Positions 18,525 to 27,364 of a stretch of 64,000 bases of DNA are shown one piece after another. The translations under genes were made by a program, and so were the position numbers. The notes under the pieces are model-generated. The model was not told the DNA's origin. It was given only the letters and a program-made list of their open reading frames with translations, and searched no databases. Numbering within the stretch: position 1 is the first letter of the stretch; each line of letters begins with the position of its first letter. Source of the stretch: Paenibacillus chondroitinus NBRC 15376 (GTDB lineage: Bacteria > Bacillota > Bacilli > Paenibacillales > NBRC-103111); the NCBI RefSeq assembly GCF_004000765.1, contig NZ_BILW01000002.1:434001-498000 (forward strand). Reading direction: 5' to 3'.

Positions 18525-18535
18525 ATAAGATTAAA

Positions 18536-19741
18536 TCAGCTAATCAGCATTCCGCCTATGGCTCCAGCGATGACGATAACCCAAGGAGGCAGCTTCCAGA
18601 AGACAAGCATCACAAAAAGAATCATGGCCAAAACAAAATCTACAGGAGCTAGGATAGCCGTGATCCAAAGCGGGTTATATAACGCAGCAAGCAAAATGCC
18701 AACAACGGCTGCATTAATACCGACTAATGCTCCTTGGACTTTAGCGCTCTTACGCAAAGTATGCCAGAAAGGCAATGCTCCTACGACTAAAAGATACGCC
18801 GGAAGAAAAATAGCTGTCGTAGCGATAATCGCCCCTTTCACTCCGCCAATCATCGTCCCCAAATACGCTGCGAAAGTGAATAAAGGTCCAGGCACAGCTT
18901 GCGCGGCACCATATCCCGCTAGAAAGTCCGACTTGCTGATCCACCCTGTCGGGACGACTTCCCTTTCCAGCATGGGGAGAACAACGTGCCCCCCGCCAAA
19001 AACAAGCGATCCTGACCGGTAAAAACTATCGAACATGGACAACCACTGGACATGAACCATTTGCCGAAGTGAAGGAAGCAGGATCAAGAGTCCAAAGAAA
19101 ACACCCAAGGAGAGAATTGCAACGCTTCGGCTTATCGGAATGGAGAGGCTTGTCGTTTTCGGGATCGACGTATTTTTATACAAAAACATTCCTACAATTC
19201 CCGCAATACCTATAAGCAAAACTTGGCTAAGAGCCGTCTGCCACAGGAGGGTTACAGCTGCTACAAGAACGGCAATTGTTGCTCTGTTTCGATCAGGAGC
19301 AAGCTTCTGCCCCATGCCCAAAATCGCTTGCACGACGATAGCTACTGCAACGATTTTGAGGCCATGTATCCAACCTGTGCTGCCAATATCAAACCCTTGC
19401 AACAGTAAAGCAAACAGTACCAACGCAATGACCGATGGCAGTGTAAAACCAAGCCAGGCTGTCAATCCGCCCAACATGCCAGCGCGAACGATCCCAACGG
19501 CTATGCCTACCTGGCTGCTTGCCGGACCGGGCAAGAACTGACATAGGGCAACGATATCCGCATAGTCCTGCTCATTCAACCATTTGCGGCGACGTATGTA
19601 CTCGTTATGAAAATAACCGAGATGCGCAATCGGCCCGCCAAATGAAGTTACGCCCAACTTGGCGGACACAGCCAATATTTCAAGGAGGGCCCGTGGTTTG
19701 CTCATAGGCATCTGTTCCATTGCAATCGTATTTTTTTCCAC
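18536..19741 (-). CDS. chrA: Chromate transporter ChrA, full-length two-domain form
   Basis: 401 aa from a GTG start (GGAGG 11 nt upstream). It consists of two homologous CHR halves. The first has the family signature KLGVTSFGGPIAHLGYFHNEY and CQFLPGPASSQVGIAVG; the second has FYRSGSLVFGGGHVVLPMLE and GYGAAQAVPGPLFTFAAYLG. About ten to twelve hydrophobic segments place it in the cytoplasmic membrane. Family members export chromate; many chromosomal copies have untested substrates. It stands alone with a strong terminator. Confidence 0.93.
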   Translation of the reverse strand: MEKNTIAMEQMPMSKPRALLEILAVSAKLGVTSFGGPIAHLGYFHNEYIRRRKWLNEQDYADIVALCQFLPGPASSQVGIAVGIVRAGMLGGLTAWLGFTLPSVIALVLFALLLQGFDIGSTGWIHGLKIVAVAIVVQAILGMGQKLAPDRNRATIAVLVAAVTLLWQTALSQVLLIGIAGIVGMFLYKNTSIPKTTSLSIPISRSVAILSLGVFFGLLILLPSLRQMVHVQWLSMFDSFYRSGSLVFGGGHVVLPMLEREVVPTGWISKSDFLAGYGAAQAVPGPLFTFAAYLGTMIGGVKGAIIATTAIFLPAYLLVVGALPFWHTLRKSAKVQGALVGINAAVVGILLAALYNPLWITAILAPVDFVLAMILFVMLVFWKLPPWVIVIAGAIGGMLIS

Positions 19742-19967
19742 GAATTGTGCTACCTCCGATTAGATCGTTCTATTTCTTGAAAGGAAACATGGATAAACAT
19801 AGATAAATTACCACCGTTTTGCTCGGCGGTCAATTACAAAATCTTAATAAATGGATAAATAGGCGCATCCGCACACCCTTCAGCCAACTGCTACCTCAAC
19901 TGCGTAATAACAGAGGTTGACCGACAACACACGCCGGGTTGCCCCCTTGGCAGCGCTCCCCGACTGT

Positions 19968-20152
19968 CTAACGGACTCAGACGCTCTTATTCGGCGTAAT
20001 ATAGCCGTTTCGAAAATCTAACGGACACCAGCGCAGCTATTTGCTTGTTTCTACCGCAATTTCGCCCCAAAATCGGCAAATAACGCTTCCTGTGTCCGTT
20101 AGATGTGAAACAGGGCAAAATTTACGCTATTAACGTCTGTGGAGTCCGTTAA
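19968..20152. repeat. CTAACGGACT hairpin repeat cluster, copy 1
   Basis: Fills most of the 498-nt gap 19742-20239. The central unit (20018-20102) opens CTAACGGACACCAGCGCAGC and closes with CCTGTGTCCGTTAG, with TATTTG and CAAATA inside as a second paired segment. Flanking half-units begin CTAACGGACTCAG and end GGAGTCCGTTAA. A second copy lies at 25450-25634. Confidence 0.8.
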
Positions 20153-20178
20153 TGTTGGCTAGCGAGTTCGCGCGCAAG

Positions 20179-20227
20179 AAAAAGCAAGCTAATTCCATGA
20201 GCTCTCTCACTCATAAAATTAGCTTGC
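20179..20227 (-). terminator. Terminator of the MerR-like gene
   Basis: Minus strand GCAAGCTAATT pairs perfectly with AATTAGCTTGC and is followed by TTTTTC. Lies 13 nt after the stop codon. Confidence 0.85.
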
Positions 20228-20239
20228 ATCCTTCTCTTA

Positions 20240-21145
20240 TTACGCAAATTCGCCGCGTAACCGATCTTCAAAATATTCATCCATATAGGATTTTATGAAC
20301 TGGTTACGCACTTCAATATTTTCTTCTTTCTTGAATAAGCCAATCTTTCGAAGCCGTTCATGTTCCGGCTTACGATTCCAATGCTCTAAGGCTTCCTTCT
20401 CAAGTGCCAGATTGATTCTGCGAATGGTGAGGTACTCATTCGTTCTTTCGCTGCGCTCTTTATCGAGATCTGGCGCAGGCGGAATCAGTTTTTGAATTTC
20501 CTCATTCTGACGCTTCAGTTCTTCATAATGCTGCTGCTCCAGCTTCTTTTGTTTTTCATGCAGCACCTTCACTTCATCTACGAGCTCTCGCTGCTGACGC
20601 TTCTCTTCCTCGATGTCCCGAGGAGCTGGAAGCATAGTTCTTAGCTCTTGATTTTGGCTTAACAGCTGTTTATTCTGGCTAGTCAGATCCGCTACAAGAC
20701 CGCTTAGCTGAGTGACGCCTTCGATGAGCGGTTTCATCGCGGTATGAATGCGGTCTTCCAGCATCATCGCAAAACCCTCCTCAAACTTCTGTTTGAAGAC
20801 GTCTGGAGAACGCTCAGTTACCGCTTGGGATGCTTGTGGAACAGTCGGGGACACCGCTGGCGCCACAGGAACGGGTAGCGTTCTTGGGACGTTCTTGCGA
20901 ACATGGTTCATCGTTGAGCTTGCCGCAGTCTTCATGCTTTGACCAGCATCCAGCCGTTGTTTCAGGATTTCAAAAATATCGATGTCATGTTGCGTGAAAA
21001 TCCGATTGCCATTATCTTCTTTACGGAACTTATAGCCTCTCGCTTCAAGCGCCATCGCATATTTGCGTAAACTGGAATCGCTTACCCGGAGATGCTCATG
21101 CACCTGTTTTGGACTGTATACCAACTCTAAATCTAAATTTACCAT
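20240..21145 (-). CDS. MerR-type HTH protein with long coiled coil, function unknown
   Basis: 301 aa; AGGAG lies 8 nt before the ATG. An N-terminal winged-helix of MerR type (about 8-65: YSPKQVHEHLRVSDSSLRKY ... RIFTQHDIDIFEIL) is followed by a Pro/Ala/Val-rich linker (about 85-110), a helical region (115-150) and a long charged coiled coil (about 155-235, rich in E, K, Q), then a basic/acidic tail. This layout resembles DUF3967-like proteins of Bacillus plasmids and RacA-like DNA-bridging proteins. It has no metal or drug-binding domain of classic MerR regulators. Stand-alone gene; role in DNA organisation or regulation is inference. Confidence 0.7.
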   Translation of the reverse strand: MVNLDLELVYSPKQVHEHLRVSDSSLRKYAMALEARGYKFRKEDNGNRIFTQHDIDIFEILKQRLDAGQSMKTAASSTMNHVRKNVPRTLPVPVAPAVSPTVPQASQAVTERSPDVFKQKFEEGFAMMLEDRIHTAMKPLIEGVTQLSGLVADLTSQNKQLLSQNQELRTMLPAPRDIEEEKRQQRELVDEVKVLHEKQKKLEQQHYEELKRQNEEIQKLIPPAPDLDKERSERTNEYLTIRRINLALEKEALEHWNRKPEHERLRKIGLFKKEENIEVRNQFIKSYMDEYFEDRLRGEFA

Positions 21146-21304
21146 ATCGCCATCTCCTCACTATTTCCAAGGATAAAATGCTTTTAATAGTATTCTAGAT
21201 TGATAGAGTTGCATTTACAGTCGAAATAGGAGTGTCGAAATCTGTTTACCTCCGCGAACACGAATTTATGAATTATTTCCCAAGAAATAGTTTATCCCAA
21301 ACAA

Positions 21305-21335
21305 AAATAAGCAGATACCAGACTGGCACCTGCTT
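21305..21335 (-). terminator. Terminator of the EamA transporter gene
   Basis: Minus strand AAGCAGGTGCCA pairs (with G-U pairs) with TGGTATCTGCTT, followed by ATTTTTG. 10 nt after the stop. Confidence 0.75.
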
Positions 21336-21344
21336 GCTTATTTG

Positions 21345-22244
21345 CTAAATTCCCGCACCTATTTCCCGGGGCTGACGACGTTTCATATTGGCTATCATCA
21401 CACCAGCCAGAATTAGAATGCCCCCGCCTACTTGGGCCGCTCGAATCGGATCGCCCAATAAGAAGAAGCTTACGATGATCGCGATAAATGGCGGGATATT
21501 CATAAACATCGCGCTAGTAGACGGCCCGACGACGGCGATGCCTTGGTTCCACCAGAAGCCAGCCAGCCCTTGGCCGATGACGGCTACGCTGATCAGCAGT
21601 AACCAGGTTAACAGGTGATGGCTCGCATGAAGATGGCCTTGAAACGCTTCAACTCCAACCGCAGGTGACATGAGAATGGTCCCAATAACCGTTGAATATA
21701 TCGTTACCTCGTAGGAACTCATCCCACTAGTTAATCTGCGAATGAACAACAAGCTGATTGACATCCCCAGCATAGCGAGCAGCAAGTATACGTCGCCTTT
21801 TGAAATACCAAGTGTCTTTCCTCCGTACAGGACTATACATACAACGCCAACTAAAGCTACGACAGATCCGCAAAACTTCAGCCATGTGACTTCTTCTTTC
21901 AGAAACAAGCGCGATAACAGCAGTGTAGCTATAGGAGAAAGCGCAATAATGAGCGCTGCGTTGCCCGCTGTTGAGTGCTGCAGCCCTGTAAAGTAAAACA
22001 ATTGGTTAAATAAAGTCCCAAAAATACCGGCAAACAATAGAAGTCCCCACTCCCGCGAGGTTGGGCGTCTGATGGATTTGTTAATGACCGCTACAGAAAT
22101 TAAAAACAGTGACATAACAACAAGTCGGGCGAATGATAAAAAAATAGGCGAGAAATCTCGCAGCAAATAGGCGCTTGCAACATAGTTAAAGCCCCATAAC
22201 AGCGATACTCCCCATAGTTTCCATAAAACAGTACGTTCTGGCAT
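21345..22244 (-). CDS. EamA/DMT-family membrane exporter
   Basis: 299 aa with ten hydrophobic segments arranged as two five-helix EamA halves, the usual size of the family. The first half opens LWGVSLLWGFNYVASAYLL and contains GLQHSTAGNAALIIALSPI; the second contains YLLLAMLGMSISLLFIRR and GPSTSAMFMNIPPFIAIIVS. AAGGAG precedes the ATG. Members export amino acids, metabolites or drugs; the substrate is unknown. Not obviously in an operon: the neighbour upstream is a separate unit with its own terminator. Confidence 0.88.
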   Translation of the reverse strand: MPERTVLWKLWGVSLLWGFNYVASAYLLRDFSPIFLSFARLVVMSLFLISVAVINKSIRRPTSREWGLLLFAGIFGTLFNQLFYFTGLQHSTAGNAALIIALSPIATLLLSRLFLKEEVTWLKFCGSVVALVGVVCIVLYGGKTLGISKGDVYLLLAMLGMSISLLFIRRLTSGMSSYEVTIYSTVIGTILMSPAVGVEAFQGHLHASHHLLTWLLLISVAVIGQGLAGFWWNQGIAVVGPSTSAMFMNIPPFIAIIVSFFLLGDPIRAAQVGGGILILAGVMIANMKRRQPREIGAGI

Positions 22245-22359
22245 CTCTCTGAAATCTCCTTAACCTCTAAATCAAATTTGATGATTGCCTGACAGTGACA
22301 GCAAACAGATCATTAAAAAGATATTCGCCCGGACTCCTGGAATTCCTCCCACAAACGAG

Positions 22360-22389
22360 AAAGCCGGACATGGAAAATCCCATGTCCGG
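22360..22389 (-). terminator. Terminator-like hairpin after O-methyltransferase gene
   Basis: Minus strand CCGGACATGG pairs perfectly with CCATGTCCGG, followed by a weak T-rich tract (CTTTCTC). The stem shares CCGGACA and TGTCCGG with the hairpin at 15657-15694. Confidence 0.65.
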
Positions 22390-22394
22390 TTTCA

Positions 22395-23063
22395 TCATTT
22401 TACAATGCCTAATACAAAACCATCATATCCTTTACTGCCGACCGTCTGAATGGCCGTTGCCGAAATCCTCGGTTCATCCGCCAACAGATCATAGAATTGC
22501 CTCACACCCTGAACGCGGGGATCTTGACTTTCCTCATTGATGACCTCGCCATCACGGATGACATTATCTCCAATAATTACCGTTCCAGGATGTGAAAAAT
22601 GCAGCGCCCATTTTAAATAATGAGGATTATTGGGTTTATCGGCATCTATAAATATCAGATCAAAAGGCTCAACACCTTCATTGTCCAATTGAGCTAATTG
22701 TTCTAGTGCGTCTCCTACACGAAGCTCGACAAGTTCACTCAACTGAGCATGGGATATATTTTCACTCGCCACTCGAGCATGAATCGGATCCAGTTCCAGT
22801 GTAACTAGCTTTCCGTCTGGGGGTAGCGCCCTCGCCATCCAAATGGTACTATATCCGCCTAATGTGCCGATCTCCAGAATCCGTTTGGCGCCTTTCATTT
22901 GAATTAACAAATTCAAAAACTTACCTTGCGTAGGTGAAACATCATAAGCTGGCAGTCCTGCAAGCTGATTCGCGGCCAAAGAATTTTCCAATACAGTGTC
23001 ATGTGGAATCAGGCGTTCTTTAATATACTGATCTACTTTTTCCCATGTGTTAGTTGCATTCAT
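22395..23063 (-). CDS. SAM-dependent O-methyltransferase (COMT/CCoAOMT-like)
   Basis: 222 aa from the ATG that has GGAG 8 nt upstream; a GTG 9 nt earlier also opens the frame. Class I Rossmann methyltransferase: motif I ILEIGTLGGYSTIWMARALP (about 60-80), acidic ribose-binding residue in VTLELDPIHARVA, and the family metal/catalytic region FDLIFIDADKPNN and GDNVIRDG. Such enzymes methylate catechol-like hydroxyls using S-adenosylmethionine and a divalent cation, in the cytosol. Divergent from a LysR regulator 126 nt away that probably controls it. Confidence 0.88.
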   Translation of the reverse strand: MNATNTWEKVDQYIKERLIPHDTVLENSLAANQLAGLPAYDVSPTQGKFLNLLIQMKGAKRILEIGTLGGYSTIWMARALPPDGKLVTLELDPIHARVASENISHAQLSELVELRVGDALEQLAQLDNEGVEPFDLIFIDADKPNNPHYLKWALHFSHPGTVIIGDNVIRDGEVINEESQDPRVQGVRQFYDLLADEPRISATAIQTVGSKGYDGFVLGIVK

Positions 23064-23114
23064 CGTTATCACTCCTCTTCTATTTACCTTCTGGCTTCAT
23101 TATAAACCGAGTCT

Positions 23115-23163
23115 AATCATATAAATAATATATCTTTATGTTAGAATCATATATATAATATAT
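23115..23163. promoter_or_regulatory. 19-bp direct repeat in the divergent LysR/O-methyltransferase promoter region
   Basis: AATCATATAAATAATATAT (23115-23133) recurs as AATCATATATATAATATAT (23145-23163), 18 of 19 identical, 30 bp apart or three helical turns. The position between divergent genes is typical of LysR binding sites. The AT-rich sequence may also hold both promoters. Confidence 0.55.
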
Positions 23164-23189
23164 AAATCAGAAACAAAGGGAGCCTTCTA

Positions 23190-24095
23190 ATGAATTTACA
23201 TGCATTACGTTTATTTCATACAGTTGCAACCACCGGTAGTGTGACACGCGCTTCCGAATTGTTAAATATTAGCCAACCCGCCATTACCGCCCAGATAAAA
23301 AAATTCGAAAAGGAGCTGCAGCTTCTCCTGCTGAAACCTCTGGGAAGAGGGGTAACGCTAACGGATGCCGGCGAAGAGCTGGCTTTACTTGCAAAAAGAC
23401 TTTTTGCAGTTGAACAGCAAATCGAACAATTCGCTCACAATTACCGCAGCGGTACGAACGGAAGTATTCGGCTAGCCGCTACCTACTTGCCCGCTCATTT
23501 CCTCATCCCAACTTGGATCGCTAAGTTTAAGCAGCAATATGAACAAGTCGAAATGATCATCAACACGACCAATTCCAGCGGTGCCTTGAAACAGCTGCTA
23601 AATGTAGAAGTTGATATCGCCATTTATGGGGGCATAGCCGAAACCTATCCGGACACCATTCTGACAGAGGAATTGTTTCAGGACGAGCTTTGGTTTGTCG
23701 TAGCCCCAAATCACAAATATGCCAATCAGCAGGTCTCTCTGTCCGAAATGATGAAAGAACCTTTTGTCATGCGTGAAGAAGGCAGTTCCACTCGTGAGAG
23801 ATTGCTGTCTTTATGCCGCACCTATCATTCAACCGTTCCGGCTATTTCTTTGCAATTTAACGGACTGCATGAAGCAATTACTGCCGTGATTGCCGGGTAT
23901 GGCGCTAACTTCGTGTCTTCCCTCGTTGTGCGCCAATATGTAAATCGTGGAGAGCTGTCCCGCGTTTATGTAGAAGGAATCCAACTCAAGAATACAATCG
24001 CCATTTGTACACGTAAAAATGAACCCTTATCTGCTTCAACAAACAATCTCATTCAGATGATCCGTCAAAATCCTTATAACAAGCCGTTCTTGTAA
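23190..24095 (+). CDS. LysR-family transcriptional regulator
   Basis: 301 aa; AAGGGAG lies 7 nt before the ATG. N-terminal winged HTH (1-60: MNLHALRLFHTVATTGSVTRASELLNISQPAITAQIKKFE), a linker helix, and the two-lobed periplasmic-binding-like effector domain (about 90-295). Divergently transcribed from the O-methyltransferase gene, with a 19-bp direct repeat between them, so it most likely regulates that gene and itself. Effector unknown. Ends 48 nt before the stop of the convergent MFS gene. Confidence 0.92.
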   Translation: MNLHALRLFHTVATTGSVTRASELLNISQPAITAQIKKFEKELQLLLLKPLGRGVTLTDAGEELALLAKRLFAVEQQIEQFAHNYRSGTNGSIRLAATYLPAHFLIPTWIAKFKQQYEQVEMIINTTNSSGALKQLLNVEVDIAIYGGIAETYPDTILTEELFQDELWFVVAPNHKYANQQVSLSEMMKEPFVMREEGSSTRERLLSLCRTYHSTVPAISLQFNGLHEAITAVIAGYGANFVSSLVVRQYVNRGELSRVYVEGIQLKNTIAICTRKNEPLSASTNNLIQMIRQNPYNKPFL

Positions 24096-24143
24096 TCAGC
24101 GAGCACTTTGTAACGGAACCATTCGGTCCCTCGCGATTAATAC

Positions 24144-25343
24144 CTAATTCTCCTCTTGCTCTGTCTGCCGTTCGAAAGCTTCCGTGCTCTTCCCTGAGAA
24201 GTACGGAACCATGAGTGCGCAGGCAAGCGCCAGCATGATTAAGAAGATAAACGCTCCTCCGCGGATATCTTTTACCGATAATGCCAGTATGAGCAGCAGT
24301 ATCCTCGAAGCATTCAAAAAGCATTCACGCCATAAGAAAATTCGAGCTTGCTGCAGAGCCGTTTGCTTGGCAATAATTCGGAATTGTCTCGTGTTCCACA
24401 CCGTCCCGAAATAAAACATTCCGATGGTCGTTAAAATATTGGAAATGATGAGGATCGGCGCCTTCGGCAGCAGCGGCAGAAGAATGCCCACTGACACAAA
24501 AATCATTCCGATGGCCAGCCATACCCCTTCACGCGTCTTCAGTCTTCTATACAACATCATTGCCCCGATGGCAAAGCAGGCATAAAGCACATTAAGCATG
24601 GCGATGACCAATTTATCCTCCGAGACCGAAAACGTAAACACCAACGCAAACAGCACCTGAAATTGCAAAAATATGCCCGCCGCCAGCAAAGACGGAACCA
24701 TCCATCGCAGCGCACTGGTCGCAAATACGAGCCGAAATTGGATGCCGCGAAATAATGGCGCAGATTCACCAGCGAGCGTAATGGTAGGAATATAGAACGA
24801 AACGGTCAATAATAAACCCACGAACACGAACATGAGTAAAAATGAACCCGAATAGCCAATCCATTTGATAATGAGCGCAAAAGCAATCGGATTAATGATC
24901 GATACGAGCTGATTGATGATATTGGCGATTGAAAAATACTGCTCGAAATCCTTCCCTTTTCCGTACACACTTAAGGTAATGTTTTGCGCTGCGGCATAAA
25001 ATCCCCACATGACGCCGATAGGAATGGCGATGATCGTGATCCATAAAAGCCTATTTTCCAGCTCCAGCACGGATAAAAGCAGAAAAACGACTCCACCGCA
25101 GACCGCATTCGTACGAATCAGCACACGTGTCGTGTAACTGGTTAACAATCTGGAACCCACCGCAAACGCGAACGTCCATGTAATAAACATAATGAGGTTG
25201 AACCATACCACCTCAGAGATATTGTTGTTCTTCTCCCAAATAAATAAGTTGACGAAAATACCAATGTAGTTAAATATGACTGTTGATGCTGCATTCATGA
25301 GCAGCAACCGTTTCATCTGACCGCTAATCTGCATCCCTTTCAT
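24144..25343 (-). CDS. MFS-type membrane transporter
   Basis: About 399 aa with twelve hydrophobic segments. The start is uncertain: the frame opens at a GTG at 25373, but the ATGs at 25343 and 25334 (MKGMQISGQMKR) are better placed before the first helix; I use 25343. There is a DFEQYFSIANIINQLVSIINPI segment after helix 4 and a VWNTRQFRIIAKQTALQQAR loop late in the protein. No clear substrate motif. It resembles the YxiO/YqgE-like group of uncharacterised Bacillus MFS proteins only in general layout. Stand-alone, convergent with the LysR gene. Confidence 0.75.
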   Translation of the reverse strand: MKGMQISGQMKRLLLMNAASTVIFNYIGIFVNLFIWEKNNNISEVVWFNLIMFITWTFAFAVGSRLLTSYTTRVLIRTNAVCGGVVFLLLSVLELENRLLWITIIAIPIGVMWGFYAAAQNITLSVYGKGKDFEQYFSIANIINQLVSIINPIAFALIIKWIGYSGSFLLMFVFVGLLLTVSFYIPTITLAGESAPLFRGIQFRLVFATSALRWMVPSLLAAGIFLQFQVLFALVFTFSVSEDKLVIAMLNVLYACFAIGAMMLYRRLKTREGVWLAIGMIFVSVGILLPLLPKAPILIISNILTTIGMFYFGTVWNTRQFRIIAKQTALQQARIFLWRECFLNASRILLLILALSVKDIRGGAFIFLIMLALACALMVPYFSGKSTEAFERQTEQEEN

Positions 25344-25449
25344 CCGCCTTCTCGTGTGTTCATGGACATCCACTACAGATTCGATTAGGGCAAATTGATT
25401 TCCTGCCTATTTAGTGCAAACGGTTTCCACCATCACCGTACCTGGACTG

Positions 25450-25634
25450 CTAACGGACTGAGGTGACCTTATTCGGAGAAAAATCAGCCTCCCGAATTTC
25501 TAACGGACTCCAGCGCAGCTATTTGCTGGATTTCCATGAAAATCAGGTTGATTTGGGGCATATAACGACTCTGGAGTCCGTTAGATTTGGGAAAGGCGCT
25601 ATTTCGCCGAAATAACAGCTGTGGGGTCCGTTAG
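25450..25634. repeat. CTAACGGACT hairpin repeat cluster, copy 2
   Basis: The central unit (25500-25584) opens CTAACGGACTCCAGCGCAGC and closes CTCTGGAGTCCGTTAG; its first 35 nt nearly match the unit at 20018. Flanking half-units begin CTAACGGACTGAG and end GGGGTCCGTTAG. It occupies much of the 457-nt gap 25374-25830. The rest of that gap holds two copies of CAGTGSTTTGCTTGT (25661 and 25737) and the promoter of the next gene. Confidence 0.8.
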
Positions 25635-25830
25635 AGAAAAACATGCGTGATGGTGTGACGCAGTGCTTTGCTTGTCCAGATTAATACTCGCAATTTGAAG
25701 TACTTTGCTGGTGCAGCTTTGACGGTAGGCGATACACAGTGGTTTGCTTGTTCCGTTTGGTGCTTTTCGAACCACAATAGCACGTCCTTTACGGAGAATG
25801 ATAAACTAGTGAACAAAGAGGTGAATATCG

Positions 25831-26706
25831 ATGACAGATTTGCTGGATGTGGCACTGCTGCTATTGAACATAGATAAGAAAGATATCTCCGTTCTAGGTG
25901 AGGGATTTGAGAGTATCGTGATTGAACAACGGGATGGAACTATTTTCAGGATCGCAAAATCGGTTGAAACAGCTCGTGACTATACAAAAGAGTGTCAGTT
26001 GTTACCTCACATTCAGTCTTCAGTGGATGTTGAAATTCCGCTGCCTATTTCAAATCGTTATGATCCATCCATCGTCCCTCCAGGAATCATGAGCTATAAA
26101 AAACTGAAGGGAACTTCGCTTCATCCAGATCGACTTTCACCCGGCAATCTGCCAAACATTGCGAAACAACTCGCGAAATTTATTAGTAAATTGCATACGA
26201 TCCCGGTCCATTCTTTGCCTGTCAATTGCCCGCAAGAAGGAAACAACAAGAACCGCGTGTGGGAATTGCGGGCAAATACACAAGACATTTTAACCAAAGT
26301 TTTAACGGTAAAAGAGCAGCAAAAACTGTCTTCCTGGTGGGATGAATCCTTGGAAGATGAACCCTTTTATACTCACCCACACGTTTTGTGCCACGGGGAT
26401 TTATGGTATGCCAACATTCTGACCGACGAATCCGGTGAGCAACTAACTGGAATAATAGACTTCAGCGCGATGCACATTGGAGATCCTGCCAAAGATTTGG
26501 CGACGCAAAGTTACATGGGGGATGCCTTTTATCGCCTGCTGTACAGCGAATACGCAAGCGGTTTTCCAGAAGATACGACCCTCGAATATCGGGTAAAAAG
26601 ACACCAAGGTCTGCGAGAATTAGGCGGACTAGTACACGCGCTTCGCTATGATCCATCAGAAATCGAAGACGCAGTATCAAAAATAAAACATGTCATCATC
26701 ATGTAA
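25831..26706 (+). CDS. Aminoglycoside phosphotransferase-like (APH) kinase
   Basis: 291 aa; AGAGGTG lies 7 nt before the ATG. Protein-kinase-like APH fold: the nucleotide-binding lobe has GEGFESIVIEQRDGTIFRIAKS; the catalytic loop is HGDLWYANIL (about 190-199, catalytic Asp after HG), and the magnesium-binding motif is IIDFSAMHIGDPAKDLA. The family includes aminoglycoside, homoserine and macrolide kinases; this one cannot be placed more closely, so resistance should not be assumed. Cytosolic, single gene. Confidence 0.85.
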   Translation: MTDLLDVALLLLNIDKKDISVLGEGFESIVIEQRDGTIFRIAKSVETARDYTKECQLLPHIQSSVDVEIPLPISNRYDPSIVPPGIMSYKKLKGTSLHPDRLSPGNLPNIAKQLAKFISKLHTIPVHSLPVNCPQEGNNKNRVWELRANTQDILTKVLTVKEQQKLSSWWDESLEDEPFYTHPHVLCHGDLWYANILTDESGEQLTGIIDFSAMHIGDPAKDLATQSYMGDAFYRLLYSEYASGFPEDTTLEYRVKRHQGLRELGGLVHALRYDPSEIEDAVSKIKHVIIM

Positions 26707-26730
26707 ATGTCCGCATTGTCTCCATAAATG

Positions 26731-26762
26731 CAAAAAAGCAGCGCAAGGGATGCGCCGCTAAA
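26731..26762 (-). terminator. Terminator of the CcdC-like gene
   Basis: Minus strand AGCGGCGCA-TCCC-TTGCGCTGCT with one mismatch, followed by TTTTTTG. Lies between two convergent genes. Confidence 0.65.
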
Positions 26763-26765
26763 GAC

Positions 26766-27248
26766 TTAAACATTTATCATCGCTTGTTTGGAAGAGCTTA
26801 CGCTGCGGAATTTCACATAACTCGTAATGCGCCAAGTCGCGATGTACCCAAAGGTAAAAAGGTTGCACATAAAACTGAGTGTGCTTGGATCAATTGATTT
26901 TATAGTCGCTACGGCTAGAAAACGTAATGCAAAGATTACAATCAGCAGAATGAACACCGTTTTGTTACGCTTAATAAATGTGTTGCCATTGTCCCGGACT
27001 TCAAAGTTAGTCGTCAAAATAAGGGGGATGGAGACAACCATACCGATCAAAAGTGCAAAAATGACTTGCCCTTCACGAATATGCAGCGATGGATCGAACA
27101 ACTGTGTGAATGAAGTTGAAATATATAAAATTGGCAGCAGCAGCGTTACTCCTGATTTTTTGAGCGGCTTATTCATTCCACTTAATTGTCCACGCAGGAT
27201 CAAAAAAAATATTAAAGCTGAAATCATCATCGATACTGTTGAATTCAT
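26766..27248 (-). CDS. Small membrane protein, CcdC/DUF1453-like
   Basis: 160 aa with four to five hydrophobic helices and an internal basic stretch (FIKRNKTVF). The pattern LRGQLSGMNKPLKKSGVTLLLPILYI resembles CcdC-type (DUF1453) proteins, where a basic loop follows the first helix. GGGAG precedes the ATG. Function of the family is unclear (linked to cytochrome c genes in Bacillus, none of which are here). Moderate confidence in the family, high in the gene. Confidence 0.65.
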   Translation of the reverse strand: MNSTVSMMISALIFFLILRGQLSGMNKPLKKSGVTLLLPILYISTSFTQLFDPSLHIREGQVIFALLIGMVVSIPLILTTNFEVRDNGNTFIKRNKTVFILLIVIFALRFLAVATIKSIDPSTLSFMCNLFTFGYIATWRITSYVKFRSVSSSKQAMINV

Positions 27249-27364
27249 AATTTGAACACTCCCTTAAAGGATTTATTGATTTCATTATCGCCTTTGAGGG
27301 AGTTTTTCAGAAGTGAATCAAGTCATCGGTTCGAGGTGACAATCGTCATATTCGAGAGGAGCTG

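Noticed and set aside
25631-25855. 74-codon minus-strand open frame beside a repeat
   Set aside because: Overlaps the APH-like gene start and has no ribosome site or recognisable sequence.
25831-26706. Calling the APH-like kinase an antibiotic resistance gene
   Set aside because: The APH fold covers many metabolic kinases, and nothing in the sequence or neighbours points to aminoglycosides.
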